33,886 nucleotides of DNA, taken from an uncultured Bacilli bacterium (GTDB taxonomy: Bacteria; Bacillota_I; Bacilli_A; RF39; UBA660). The stretch's first letter is position 1; each line of letters opens with the position of its first letter. Positions 5,468 to 14,470 of this stretch are shown here, one piece after another. Where the stretch lies: contig CANRDV010000013.1 of the NCBI GenBank assembly GCA_947629475.1, positions 1-33,886 on the forward strand, written 5' to 3'. The notes beneath the pieces were generated by a model, which was given only the letters and a program-made list of their open reading frames with translations, had not been told where the DNA came from and did no database searches. The position numbers and the translations under genes are program-made.

Positions 5468-6790
5468 TTATAACTTATTATTTTTATTTGTTAAACTTAA
5501 TTTTATAGTTAAAGAACTATCTATATTACTATCATATCTATTTAATATTTTTTCTAAAACATTAACTTCTGTAAAATCATATCCTAATCTCCAAGCATTT
5601 TTTATTATATCTAAATAAATATGTGTCTCACTATATCTTTTATTTACTAAACTATTATAAAAATAATTAATATATTCTCCTAAACTAAATTCATAAATAT
5701 CTAAAGTTAACTTTTTTATAAGTTCTTTAACTTTATCTAAATCTCCTAACTTAATTAAATCTATTATTAAAAAACGATAATTTACTTTATTAATACTATT
5801 TAATAATTTATCTATTTCATTATATAATTGATATAAATCATTATCATTTAAATACTTAACTATATTTGAAAAAACTAACTCATAATCAAGATTATTTTCT
5901 AAACTAGAATTATTATCTTCAAATATTTCTCCTAAATCAATATCAAATATATCTTCATCATTAATTATTTTAATAACTTTAAGTTCTAAAACAATTTTAC
6001 TTAATAATAAATATAATATATCACTATTTATATCTTCTTTAGTTTTATAACAATTATTCTTTTCTAATTGTAATGCTCTTTCATAGTCTTTACAATCAAT
6101 AGCTTTATATACAGAATTAGTTTTAAAATTAATTTTATCTACTGACTCTAAGTTATCTTTTAAATTAATTAGTTCCTTAACTAATTTTAAGCAATATTCT
6201 AAATATTCATTTAATTTCCTTACCTTTTGAGAATTTTCTAAATAATCAATAATCTCTTGATAAGATTGATTTTTTATTAAATTACGTAAATATTTATTTT
6301 CTTCTTTTTTAAATTTTATTATTTTAGTAACTAATTCTTTAATAATTAAATTAAATATATTAGATGTAAAATCAGGGTTTGAAGTTATATAATCATTTAC
6401 TAAAGTAAAACTTTGATTTAATAATAAATTTCTAATCTTATTACTAAACTCTATATCTTGATAACCTATATCAGTTTCTAATATTTCAATATCTTCAATA
6501 GTCATATTTAAAACACTATCTAAGTATTCATCAGGTAAATTAATTAACATACTAAATAAATATAATCCTAAATTATAATCTATATTAATATAATCAGAAT
6601 CTATTTGATAACTATTTATAAAGTAATAACAAGAAGTTTCATAATCATTAAGTAATAAATATAAATAACTTAGTTTTAATTTAATATAACTATTATCTTT
6701 TATTTCTAAACATTTTAAATAACATTTAATAGCATTATTATAATCTTTATTTTCTATATAATAATTACCTTCTTTAATTAATTCTTCCAT
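5468..6790 (-). CDS. TPR-repeat protein
   Basis: 440 residues, all helical and very rich in Asn, Ile, Lys and Leu. The first 60 residues contain a clear tetratricopeptide repeat (GNYYIENKDYNNAIKCYLKC) followed by a second, SYLYLLLNDYETSCYYFINS. Weaker helical pairs continue, including KAIDCKDYERALQLEKNN near residue 230. No catalytic motif, signal or membrane segment. ATG at 6790 follows AGAGGG and lies inside the preceding TPR gene (13-nt overlap), so the two are translationally coupled. Probably a cytoplasmic scaffold or adaptor working with the upstream protein. Partner unknown. Confidence 0.72.
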   Translation of the reverse strand: MEELIKEGNYYIENKDYNNAIKCYLKCLEIKDNSYIKLKLSYLYLLLNDYETSCYYFINSYQIDSDYINIDYNLGLYLFSMLINLPDEYLDSVLNMTIEDIEILETDIGYQDIEFSNKIRNLLLNQSFTLVNDYITSNPDFTSNIFNLIIKELVTKIIKFKKEENKYLRNLIKNQSYQEIIDYLENSQKVRKLNEYLEYCLKLVKELINLKDNLESVDKINFKTNSVYKAIDCKDYERALQLEKNNCYKTKEDINSDILYLLLSKIVLELKVIKIINDEDIFDIDLGEIFEDNNSSLENNLDYELVFSNIVKYLNDNDLYQLYNEIDKLLNSINKVNYRFLIIDLIKLGDLDKVKELIKKLTLDIYEFSLGEYINYFYNSLVNKRYSETHIYLDIIKNAWRLGYDFTEVNVLEKILNRYDSNIDSSLTIKLSLTNKNNKL

Positions 6791-7746
6791 TTTAAATCCC
6801 TCTTTAACATTAACTCTTTACTTTCTTTTAATCCTTCTAAATTAAATTCATTAGATAAAATACAAGGATACATTGTTATTATCTTATTAGTTCCTAAAGC
6901 TACAACTACTTTTATACTATTAGTTGGTATTTGCATATTATAACCAATTAAATGGGGAAATTTGATATTATAAATTAAAGCATTTCTATCAAAATTAGGA
7001 TTTAAATCCTTAATCATTAATTTTACAATATCTATTAAATTTATTATATCAGTATTTTTTAAGAAAAAACTTGCAGTTTCATCATGTTTATTTATATGTC
7101 GTACTTTTATATGTTTAACTAAAATACTTTCATCATCTAATAATAATCTTTTTACACAATAAGTATGTTTATTTAATTTTTTGGTATCATGAATAGTTCC
7201 TATATGATAAGTAATAAGTGATTTAATTTGATTATAAGTATCACTATCTAAAGAATCTTCAATTGTTTTAAATAACTTTAAAGCATTTACAAAATCTCTT
7301 TCAATAATATCTAAATAAATTAATTTAATAGTTGCAGATACATAATTATAAGTTAAAGATAAAGTTTCTAAAACTAATCTTGCTTTATTATAATCTCCTA
7401 ATTCTATATAAAAATCTGCTAGAAAAGATAACTTTTTATTTTGATTATCTATATTTTTAAAACTATCTAAAATTATATCAAAACCTTTATTTAAATTAAA
7501 TTCTATTTTTTCAATAAAAGAATAAGTAGTAGTATATTCAAAATATAATTCATCTTTATATGTATTTAAAATATTTCTTGCTTTTTGATAATTAGATGTA
7601 TATATTTCAATTAGGGCTAAAGCATTTAAAGATTTTTTTCGATATTCAATACTATCTTTAGATATCATAAAATAAGACTTAGCATTATAAAAATCTCTAT
7701 TTTCAAATAAACTTAATCCTTTGTTATAAGCATCAGTATAATCCAT
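6778..7746 (-). CDS. TPR-repeat protein with distinct C-terminal domain
   Basis: 322 residues from ATG 7746. An in-frame TTG at 7764 lacks a ribosome-binding site, whereas AGAAGAG precedes 7746. Residues 1 to about 185 are TPR-like helical pairs (AYNKGLSLFENRDFYNAKSYF; DFYIELGDYNKARLVLE). The last ~120 residues change character: KHIKVRHINKHDETASFF, then a helical span, then VVVALGTNKIITMYPC, a beta hairpin ending reminiscent of small RNase-toxin folds (H...KH...G.ITMYP). No such function is shown. First gene of a three-gene operon; promoter at 7776-7804. Confidence 0.7.
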   Translation of the reverse strand: MDYTDAYNKGLSLFENRDFYNAKSYFMISKDSIEYRKKSLNALALIEIYTSNYQKARNILNTYKDELYFEYTTTYSFIEKIEFNLNKGFDIILDSFKNIDNQNKKLSFLADFYIELGDYNKARLVLETLSLTYNYVSATIKLIYLDIIERDFVNALKLFKTIEDSLDSDTYNQIKSLITYHIGTIHDTKKLNKHTYCVKRLLLDDESILVKHIKVRHINKHDETASFFLKNTDIINLIDIVKLMIKDLNPNFDRNALIYNIKFPHLIGYNMQIPTNSIKVVVALGTNKIITMYPCILSNEFNLEGLKESKELMLKRDLKWKN

Positions 7747-7775
7747 AACTATCTCTTCTTTCAAACATAGTTAAT

Positions 7776-7804
7776 ATAATACAACAATTACTCTAAAAAG
7801 GCAA
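7776..7804 (-). promoter_or_regulatory. Promoter of the TPR operon
   Basis: Minus strand TTGCCT (7799-7804), 17-nt spacer and TATTAT (7776-7781). The leader to ATG 7746 is about 22 nt. Confidence 0.55.
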
Positions 7805-7963
7805 GTATAAATAAAATAATACGCATTAGGCTTAAGGGTTTATTAGGTAAAAATTTTTAAGATATTAATATTATCCATAAGGGTTAAATTGTAGTAGTAC
7901 AAAAAATTAAAGTAAAGAGTAAAAATATGAAAGCCTAATGCGTTGTTCCTAATTAGCAGGAAC
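7805..7963 (-). ncRNA. Probable ~150-nt structured RNA of unknown class
   Basis: Driven by TTGACA-17-TATAGT (7970-7998, minus strand, extended -10), with a start near 7963. The RNA would open with a hairpin GTTCCT/AGGAAC (7963-7945). It is then closed by a perfect 13-bp stem: ACGCATTAGGCTT (minus strand 7943-7931) with AAGCCTAATGCGT (7833-7821), followed by a T-rich tail. The ~95-nt interior is AT-rich and has no translatable ORF beyond about 11 codons. The 5' hairpin outside the closing stem argues against 6S RNA. It ends just before the TPR operon promoter. Confidence 0.5.
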
Positions 7964-7969
7964 AATTAA

Positions 7970-7998
7970 ACTATATCAAAGAGTTTTTATTTTGTCAA
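7970..7998 (-). promoter_or_regulatory. Strong promoter of the 7805-7963 RNA
   Basis: Minus strand TTGACA (7993-7998), 17-nt spacer, TATAGT (7970-7975) with TG one base upstream. The -35 falls in the left arm of a 12-bp inverted repeat that spans 7990-8145. Confidence 0.7.
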
Positions 7999-8145
7999 AT
8001 TTAATTTTATCAAGATTAGTACAAATTTCAAGAGAAAATATGTCCAATTTCGGAATTTGCCCTAGGGAAATTTTAGTAAATTCAAGGGTATTTTTAGAGA
8101 AAATTGGAAATTGGGCTATTTTTAATTTGACACAATTTGACAAAA
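7990..8145. repeat. 156-bp segment bounded by 12-bp perfect inverted repeats
   Basis: TTTTGTCAAATT (7990-8001) and AATTTGACAAAA (8134-8145) are exact inverses. Inside, CCAATTTC (8044-8051) pairs with GAAATTGG (8107-8114), and the palindrome CCCTAGGG lies at 8060-8067. It has no ORF. It may be a MITE-like insertion or a large folded RNA. I see no clear target duplication. Confidence 0.4.
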
Positions 8146-8172
8146 AAAACTAACTATTTTTTCCTAGTTAGT
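8142..8172 (-). terminator. Terminator of the dnaG-rpoD-trmK operon
   Basis: Minus strand ACTAAC (8172-8167 side) and GTTAGT (8154-8149 side) form a stem across the trmK stop codon, followed by eight Ts. Confidence 0.75.
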
Positions 8173-8819
8173 AAAAATTTTTTAATTTTTTTATTCTCAT
8201 ACCTTAATTTTAATCTCTTAATTAAATATTTCTTAGGCATTTTTTTTAAAATATTGGTATTAGTATTTAAGATATTTGTATAATAATAAATTGTTTCTAA
8301 AGAATTACTCTTTAAAGTTCCAAAGAAATAATTTATCTTTTTACTATCTCCTTTAATTGCTTTTAATACTAAATATGTTTTTTTACTATCTATTACTAAT
8401 TGTTCTTTTTCTATTTTATAACCTAAGTTAACTAATGTTTTTCTTACTAAAGGAAAATCATTATTTGGAGATAAAATTATATTTTTTATATTTTTTAAAT
8501 TATCTTTGTTATCTATTATTTTACTTATTAAAATACCACCCATACCAGATATTATAATAGTATCTATTTCTTTATCTAAATCTTCAATTCCATTTTTTAA
8601 TACTACTTTAATTTTTTTATCTAAGTTATATTTTTGGATATTTTCTTTAGCAATTTTTAAAGGATTAGGATTTATATCAGATGCAGTTACTTGAACATTT
8701 TTTAAAGTTTTATATAAATATATAGAAAGTAGGGCATGGTCACATCCAACATCAATGATATTAGTATTATCTGGAACAAAAGAGGCTACTAATTGTAGCC
8801 TTTTACTTAAATTTATCAT
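8154..8819 (-). CDS. trmK: tRNA (adenine-N1)-methyltransferase TrmK
   Basis: Methylates N1 of A22 in the D-loop region of tRNAs with S-adenosylmethionine (family knowledge). 221 residues. The Rossmann SAM motif is IIDVGCDHALLSIYL near 20-34, then ASDINPNPLKIAKENIQKY and the catalytic-region IDTIIISGMGGILISKI, all diagnostic of TrmK/YqfN. The C-terminal helical region is slightly shorter than in Bacillus. Its ATG (8819) is directly adjacent to the rpoD stop with one shared base. The rpoD-trmK order is conserved in Firmicutes. The usual next gene (Nif3-like yqfO) is absent here; a terminator follows. Confidence 0.9.
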   Translation of the reverse strand: MINLSKRLQLVASFVPDNTNIIDVGCDHALLSIYLYKTLKNVQVTASDINPNPLKIAKENIQKYNLDKKIKVVLKNGIEDLDKEIDTIIISGMGGILISKIIDNKDNLKNIKNIILSPNNDFPLVRKTLVNLGYKIEKEQLVIDSKKTYLVLKAIKGDSKKINYFFGTLKSNSLETIYYYTNILNTNTNILKKMPKKYLIKRLKLRYENKKIKKFLLTRKK

Positions 8820-9928
8820 TAATCAGTTAAGAAGTCCTTTAACTTCCTAGACCTACTTGGATGTCTTAATTTTCTTAATGCTTTAGCTTCGATTTGTCTT
8901 ATTCTTTCTCTTGTTACATTAAATATTTGACCAACTTCTTCTAAAGTTCTGCATTGTCCATCATCAAGACCAAATCTTAATCTTAAAACTTTTTCTTCTC
9001 TTTCGGTTAAAGTTAATAAAACTCCGGATAATTCTTCTTTTAACATTCCAATTTCGGTATATTCTTCTGGAGACATTGTTCGTTCATCTTTAATAAAGTC
9101 TCCTAAATGTGAATCATCTTCTTCACCAATTGGAGTTTCAAGACTAACTGGGTCTTGACTTATTTTATAAACTTCTCTTACTTTATCAATTGGAATACCT
9201 AACTTTTTAGCAATTTCTTCATCAGTAGGTTCTCTATTTAATTCTTGCGTTAATTGTCTTTGGATTCTAGCTAATTTATTAATTGTTTCAACCATATGAA
9301 CAGGTATTCTAATGGTTCTGGCTTGGTCTGCGATGGCTCTTGTAATGGCTTGTCTAATCCACCAAGTTGCATAAGTTGAAAATTTATAACCTTTATCAGG
9401 GTCAAATTTATCAACGGCTTTCATAAGTCCCATATTACCTTCTTGAATAAGGTCTAAGAATAACATTCCACGACCTACATATTTCTTAGCAATACTTACA
9501 ACTAAACGTAAATTAGATTCAGCAAGCATCGTCTTAGCATACTCATCACCTTCAGTTGCTCGTCTTGCATATTCAAACTCTTCATCACTTGTAAGTAAGT
9601 TTATTCGTCCAATTTCCTTTAAATACATTCTAACTGGGTCATTTATTTTAATATCTTTAGAGGTTTCAAAATCTTCAAGAATTTGTTCAGGAGTTTCTAA
9701 TTCAATTCCTTCACTTTTATTATCATCAAATGATGATACTTCTTCTTCTGATTTAACTTCAATGTTATTAACCATAAAAACATTATAAAGTTCATCTAAT
9801 TCTTCTGCATCAATTTCAAGTCCTTTTAATTCATCTGCTAGTTGTTCATAAGTTACATATCCCTTTTCTTTTCCTGATTTAACAAGGTCTTCTTTTCTTG
9901 CTTCAAAAGTTTTAATTTCACTTATCAT
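8819..9928 (-). CDS. rpoD: Primary sigma factor RpoD/SigA
   Basis: The housekeeping sigma subunit that directs RNA polymerase to TTGACA/TATAAT promoters. 369 residues from ATG 9928. Region 1.1 remnant ([13 protein letters not shown]), region 1.2 ([16 protein letters not shown]), regions 2.1-2.4 ([53 protein letters not shown]), region 3, and region 4.2 helix-turn-helix ([20 protein letters not shown]). GGGGAG eight bases upstream favours ATG 9928 over the in-frame GTG at 9937. It overlaps the end of dnaG by 11 nt, the classical macromolecular-synthesis operon. The many near-consensus promoters in the window fit this sigma. Confidence 0.97.
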   Translation of the reverse strand: MISEIKTFEARKEDLVKSGKEKGYVTYEQLADELKGLEIDAEELDELYNVFMVNNIEVKSEEEVSSFDDNKSEGIELETPEQILEDFETSKDIKINDPVRMYLKEIGRINLLTSDEEFEYARRATEGDEYAKTMLAESNLRLVVSIAKKYVGRGMLFLDLIQEGNMGLMKAVDKFDPDKGYKFSTYATWWIRQAITRAIADQARTIRIPVHMVETINKLARIQRQLTQELNREPTDEEIAKKLGIPIDKVREVYKISQDPVSLETPIGEEDDSHLGDFIKDERTMSPEEYTEIGMLKEELSGVLLTLTEREEKVLRLRFGLDDGQCRTLEEVGQIFNVTRERIRQIEAKALRKLRHPSRSRKLKDFLTD

Positions 9929-11663
9929 TATTTTCACTCCCCATTTTAAGTTTTCTAATTTGGTTACTTATCTTAATCTGTTCATCCAAGTCTAATTCTT
10001 CCATTATTAACTTTTCTAATCTTTTTATTTCTAAAGTTACATTATATTTCTTGATAACATCTAAGTATTCTAAGATAACCTCTTTAGAAACAGAACTATC
10101 TAAATCAAGATTTATAATCTCTTTAAAAGCTGAACTTATAGAAGATTGAGATTCTATATATGACATAAAGTCTGCAATATTAATATAACCATATTTATCA
10201 TAGAAATAAGCAATTTCTCTTGCTAAAATACGATAATTATCATTAGGAAAATAAACTCCACTATTACTAACTAATGTTATAATATCTTTATTTTCTAACA
10301 TATAGTAGATAATTAACTGCATAACTTTCTCATACTTATCCTTTTTCTTCATAGGCTTATTAAAAGTTATATCAACTTTAGTTATCTCTTGACTTTTCAG
10401 TAGTTCTTTTAACTTTTTTTCCAAAGTATTATACCATATATCTGTCTCTTTAGCAAGATTTTTTAACATAATTTCTCTTTTTATTTCATCTTTAACTAAA
10501 CTTATCTCTTTCAAAACAGAATTTACATACTCACTTTTCTCTTCTACACTACTTAAATTAACCCCTTTTTTTAACATTTTTATTTTAAAATCATTATAAT
10601 TAATAGCATTATTAATCAAAGAAATAAATTTTTCTTGACCATATTTTAAAATATAATCATCAGGGTCTAATCCATCACTTAAAGGAATAACTTTTACATT
10701 TAAATTAGCATTTTCAAGTAACTTTCCATTATTAATCGTTGCATTAATTCCAGCATTATCACCATCTAAACATAAATAAACATTATTAGTTAATCTTTTT
10801 ATTAAATTAATTTGTTCAGTAGTAAGGGCTGTTCCCATTGTTGCTATACAATTCTTAACTCCAATAGTATAAGCTCTAATAACAGCCATAAAACCTTCCA
10901 TTAAAATAACAAATTTATCTTTTCTAACTTCTTCTTTAGCTCTATCATAATTATAAATACTTTCTCCCTTTTTAAAAATAGGAGTTTCTTTAGTGTTTAA
11001 ATACTTATTAGTATTCTCACCATTAAATATTCTTCCAGAAAAACTATTTACTTCTCCTTTAATATTAAATAAAGGAAATATTATTCTATTAACATAAATA
11101 TCATGGTCACTATTTACAAGTCCTGCTTCTTCTAAAGACTTTAAACTATATCCTTTTTTAGTTAATAGTCTAGTTAAACTATCTCTTTCCTTTAAAGCAA
11201 GCCCTATTTGAAACTCTTTTACTATATCCATACTTAATTTTCGATTTTCTAAATATTCTCTTGCTTTAGCACCACTACTTGATAATAAATTATTTTGATA
11301 AAACTTATTACTTATATCATATATATCATAATATATTTTATTTTTATTTGGTTTTACTTGAACATTTTCAAAAACACTAATTCCAACTTCTTTAGCAAGA
11401 CTTGAAACAGCATCTTTAAAAGTTATATTATGAAACTTCATTAAAAAATTAAAAACATTACCAGCTTCTCCACAAACAAAACATTTATAAATTTGTTTTT
11501 CTCTTGAAACACTTAAGGAAGGATTATTATCATTATGAAAAGGACAAAGACCAAAATAATTTTTACCTTTTTTTTCTAAAGTAATATCTCGACCTATAAC
11601 TTCAACTATATCAACATTTTCTCGAATTTTTCTAATAGTATCATTATCAATTACACCATGCAT
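9918..11663 (-). CDS. dnaG: DNA primase DnaG
   Basis: Makes RNA primers for replication. 581 residues: the N-terminal CHC2 zinc finger has Cys40, His43, Cys61 and Cys64 (CPFH...CFVC). The RNA-polymerase domain has the TOPRIM core [10 protein letters not shown] (near 255) and [10 protein letters not shown] (near 298) with the acidic metal ligands. The C-terminal helical domain would contact the DnaB helicase. EGFMA replaces the more usual EGYFD/EGYMD and is a common variant. ATG at 11663 follows AAAGGAAGTG. First gene of dnaG-rpoD-trmK, divergent from rnjA. TGA is the stop. Confidence 0.96.
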   Translation of the reverse strand: MHGVIDNDTIRKIRENVDIVEVIGRDITLEKKGKNYFGLCPFHNDNNPSLSVSREKQIYKCFVCGEAGNVFNFLMKFHNITFKDAVSSLAKEVGISVFENVQVKPNKNKIYYDIYDISNKFYQNNLLSSSGAKAREYLENRKLSMDIVKEFQIGLALKERDSLTRLLTKKGYSLKSLEEAGLVNSDHDIYVNRIIFPLFNIKGEVNSFSGRIFNGENTNKYLNTKETPIFKKGESIYNYDRAKEEVRKDKFVILMEGFMAVIRAYTIGVKNCIATMGTALTTEQINLIKRLTNNVYLCLDGDNAGINATINNGKLLENANLNVKVIPLSDGLDPDDYILKYGQEKFISLINNAINYNDFKIKMLKKGVNLSSVEEKSEYVNSVLKEISLVKDEIKREIMLKNLAKETDIWYNTLEKKLKELLKSQEITKVDITFNKPMKKKDKYEKVMQLIIYYMLENKDIITLVSNSGVYFPNDNYRILAREIAYFYDKYGYINIADFMSYIESQSSISSAFKEIINLDLDSSVSKEVILEYLDVIKKYNVTLEIKRLEKLIMEELDLDEQIKISNQIRKLKMGSENNDK

Positions 11664-11726
11664 TTAATCACTTCCTTTAACTAAACTTTATTTTACCACG
11701 AATTTATATATTTTAATAGGAAATTC

Positions 11727-11780
11727 TTTACTTTAGTAAAAAAAAATAGTATAATGTTAAAGTTAGTTCTTATAACTTAA
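11727..11780 (+). promoter_or_regulatory. Promoter and 5'-terminal hairpin of rnjA
   Basis: TTTACT (11727-11732), 17-nt spacer and a perfect TATAAT (11750-11755). The transcript, starting near 11762, would carry AAGTTA (11760-11765) and TAACTT (11773-11778) as a stem at or near its 5' end. A 5'-end hairpin hinders 5' exonucleases such as RNase J itself, so it may stabilise the mRNA. That function is inference. Confidence 0.55.
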
Positions 11781-11803
11781 AAAGAAAGGAGGATTATTTT
11801 TTA

Positions 11804-13474
11804 ATGAATAAAGAGTCAAAAACTCGATTTGTTATTTTAGGTGGATTAGGTGAAATTGGTAAAAATATGTATGCCTTAGAGCATGAAGATGAAATTATCA
11901 TTATTGATGCTGGTATCTCATTTGCTGAACTTACAATGTTAGGGATTGACTATGCAATTCCTGATTATACTTATTTACATGAAAATGAAAGTAAGATTAA
12001 AGCTCTTTTTATAACACATGGTCATGAAGACCATATCGGAGCTATTCCTGTTTTACTAAGTAGTATTGATGTAAAAAATATCTATGCACCTAATCAAGCA
12101 GTGGAACTTATCAAGTTAAAATTAAATGAAAAGAATATTCGTTTTGATAATTTATTTGCTTATAAAAGTGATGATGTTATTAAATTTAAACACTTTGAAG
12201 TTGACTTTTTTAGAACAACCCACTCTATTCCGGATTCACATGGAATAAGAGTTAAAACTCCAAATGGAGTTGTTGTTACAACCGGAGACTTTAAGTTTGA
12301 TTTTACTCCAATTGGTCCAATGGCTGATTTACATAAAATGGCAAGAATTGGAGAAGAAGGGGTTGATCTATTAATAAGTGATTCAACTAATGCTTTAAAT
12401 GATGGAATATCAAGAAGTGAATCATCAGTAGATGCTGCTTTAAATGATATCTTTGATGATGAAAGAAATTCAAGAATTATCATTGCAACCTTTGCATCTA
12501 ATATTTATAGATTAAAACATATAGTTGAAACTTGTTATAAACATAATAGAAAAATATGTATCTTTGGAAGAAGTATGGAAGCTAACATTGATATTTCTAT
12601 TAAAGGTGGTTATATAAATCATAAAGAACTATTTATTTCCCCAGAAGAAGCCAATACTTTAAAACCAAAAGATGTTTGTATTCTTTGTACCGGAAGTCAA
12701 GGAGAGCCTCTTGCTGCTTTATCAAGAATTGCAGACCTTGAACATAAACATATTAAATTAAGACCAGATGATGTTGTAATATTCTCATCTTCCCCTATTC
12801 CCGGAAATGGTTTAAGTATCTCAAGAACTATTAATAAATTATATTTACAAGGTGTTAAAGTTTATACTAATACAACTAATTCTAATATTCATACCTCAGG
12901 TCATGCTAATAAAGAAGAATTAAAGTTAATGATAAGATTACTAATGCCTAAATATATGTTACCATTTCATGGAGAATATAGAATGTTAAAAAGTCATGCT
13001 GACATTGCTAACATGTGTGGAGTTTCTAAAGAAAATATTTTTATCTTAGATAATGGAGATACTTTAGAACTTAATAAAGGTAAAATAACAATCGGTGAAA
13101 AGATAAAAATGGATGATATTTATATAGGTGGTTCAAGTGCTGGTGAGATTGCTACTCAAGTAGTAAGAGATAGAAAAATCATGGCAAGTGATGGTATCTT
13201 AGTAATAGTTGCTAATATTGATATTAGAAATCGAAAGTTATTAAGTAAACCAATTGTTGTAACCAGAGGATTTATTCAAGTAAATGAAAATGAAGAATTA
13301 ATAAAAATGTTAGAAATAAAATCTAGTTTATTAATTACTAATAAGTTAAAAGAAAGTATGATTACTTTCCAAGATATAAAAAGTTTTGTCCAAGCAAATG
13401 TAATTACTTACATAATGGAACTAACAGGACGTAAACCTATTATCTTACCAATTATATTGGATATTAAAAAGTAG
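11804..13474 (+). CDS. rnjA: Ribonuclease J
   Basis: A 5'-3' exo- and endoribonuclease central to mRNA turnover and rRNA maturation. 556 residues, matching RNase J1. Metallo-beta-lactamase motif THGHEDHIGAIP with His72, His74, Asp76 and His77. A beta-CASP insertion follows (RIIIATFASNIYRLKHIV; CILCTGSQGEPLAALSRIA), then NTTNSNIHTSGHANKEELK and PFHGEYRML, and a C-terminal dimerisation domain. AAAGGAGG lies upstream of ATG 11804. It is monocistronic between its own promoter and a strong terminator. I name it rnjA rather than rnjB by length and similarity. One homologue is visible here and a second could lie elsewhere. Confidence 0.95.
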   Translation: MNKESKTRFVILGGLGEIGKNMYALEHEDEIIIIDAGISFAELTMLGIDYAIPDYTYLHENESKIKALFITHGHEDHIGAIPVLLSSIDVKNIYAPNQAVELIKLKLNEKNIRFDNLFAYKSDDVIKFKHFEVDFFRTTHSIPDSHGIRVKTPNGVVVTTGDFKFDFTPIGPMADLHKMARIGEEGVDLLISDSTNALNDGISRSESSVDAALNDIFDDERNSRIIIATFASNIYRLKHIVETCYKHNRKICIFGRSMEANIDISIKGGYINHKELFISPEEANTLKPKDVCILCTGSQGEPLAALSRIADLEHKHIKLRPDDVVIFSSSPIPGNGLSISRTINKLYLQGVKVYTNTTNSNIHTSGHANKEELKLMIRLLMPKYMLPFHGEYRMLKSHADIANMCGVSKENIFILDNGDTLELNKGKITIGEKIKMDDIYIGGSSAGEIATQVVRDRKIMASDGILVIVANIDIRNRKLLSKPIVVTRGFIQVNENEELIKMLEIKSSLLITNKLKESMITFQDIKSFVQANVITYIMELTGRKPIILPIILDIKK

Positions 13475-13498
13475 AGATAACTTCCCTACTTTTTTTGT
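13466..13498 (+). terminator. Terminator of rnjA
   Basis: AAAGTAG (13468-13474) pairs with CTACTTT (13486-13492) across the TAG stop, followed by a T-run to 13497. Confidence 0.85.
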
Positions 13499-13510
13499 TT
13501 TTTAAAGATT

Positions 13511-13559
13511 AAAAGACACAATAAAGATTAGTATTAATATACTACTTTACTATGTCTTA
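13511..13559 (-). terminator. Possible terminator of the YihY operon
   Basis: In the ~190-bp convergent gap (13475-13666), AAGACA and TGTCTT close a long AT-rich hairpin with an inner AAAG/CTTT stem, followed on the minus strand by T-rich sequence. Nothing else is recognisable in the gap. Confidence 0.4.
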
Positions 13560-13666
13560 ATATATATTTTTTATTTATCATGAGAAGTCACATACTTTCT
13601 AACTTATATATAAATTTCTAAATAATCAAGTAGTTATTTTAAAATTTATGTAAAAAGATGTAAACT

Positions 13667-14470
13667 TTATTTCTTTTCTTTATAGAAATAGTTATCAGCA
13701 TTTAATGCTAAACCAATTGTAAAGAGATAAGATAGTAAATAGACCCAAACAAGTAAGATTAATATATTAGATAGACTTCCATAATAAAGATTATAAGAAC
13801 TATAATTATTTAAATGGAAAGAATAAATTCTTGTTAAGATAAACCAAGATATTGTTGTAAACCAAGAACCATTGTTAAAGTATTTTGGATTAATCTTAAT
13901 ACTTAAGGATATCATATATAATATTTTAATTAAAAAGAACATTAAGATAATTGAGATTGGATATTTTAATATATGATATAAATTAGTTAAAAATAGACTT
14001 TTACCAAATATATCTATTAAGAGATTAATAATAAAGTCTCCGAATATAGGTACTATTATAATAAAACCTATTAAGATAAAGAGAAATAAAACCATTAAGA
14101 AAGATTTTAAATATCTTTTTAAACCTTTAATTCCTTTTATTTTAAATAACATATCACTTGCTGACATAATAGCTCTTGAACCACTTGAGGCAATCCAAAG
14201 ACTAAATATTATAAATAATATTAAGTTAAAATTACCACTTTTAGTATTAATTGCTGATAGCATTATATCCATAACTGCATCAGGTATACTTGTATTAAGG
14301 GATGCTAAAATACTTGTTAAATCAAGATTGGAACCTAATACACCTATTAGTGAGAAAACCGGAACTACCATTAACACAATGTTAAAGGCTAAATGTCCCG
14401 GCAAAATATTCATTTCTTCTTTATTTATTAATTTTATTATTCTTTTAAGATAATTTTTAAATTTATTCAT
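13667..14470 (-). CDS. YihY/virulence factor BrkB family membrane protein
   Basis: 267 residues, about six membrane segments. The family signature is visible: GHLAFNIVLMVVPVFSLIG near the N-terminus (usual form: AAALAYYTLLSLVPLL), IASSGSRAIMSASDMLF in the middle (usual W...G...ai...n..y), and YYGSLSNILILLVWVYLLSYLF near the C-terminus. Cellular function is not settled; the family was once misannotated as ribonuclease BN. Its ATG overlaps the stop of the upstream GGDEF gene by one base (TAATG), so it is coupled to that signalling protein. Confidence 0.85.
   Translation of the reverse strand: MNKFKNYLKRIIKLINKEEMNILPGHLAFNIVLMVVPVFSLIGVLGSNLDLTSILASLNTSIPDAVMDIMLSAINTKSGNFNLILFIIFSLWIASSGSRAIMSASDMLFKIKGIKGLKRYLKSFLMVLFLFILIGFIIIVPIFGDFIINLLIDIFGKSLFLTNLYHILKYPISIILMFFLIKILYMISLSIKINPKYFNNGSWFTTISWFILTRIYSFHLNNYSSYNLYYGSLSNILILLVWVYLLSYLFTIGLALNADNYFYKEKK

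Noticed and set aside
7805-7963. 6S RNA or a T-box/riboswitch leader
   Set aside because: A hairpin lies outside the closing stem, no conserved T-box or aptamer sequence is seen, and the next gene has its own promoter.
12160-12483. Opposite-strand reading frames inside rnjA, sufS, ffh, trmK, macB-type and WG-repeat genes
   Set aside because: They lie wholly within strongly conserved genes, have no ribosome-binding sites and show low-complexity composition, so they are shadows.
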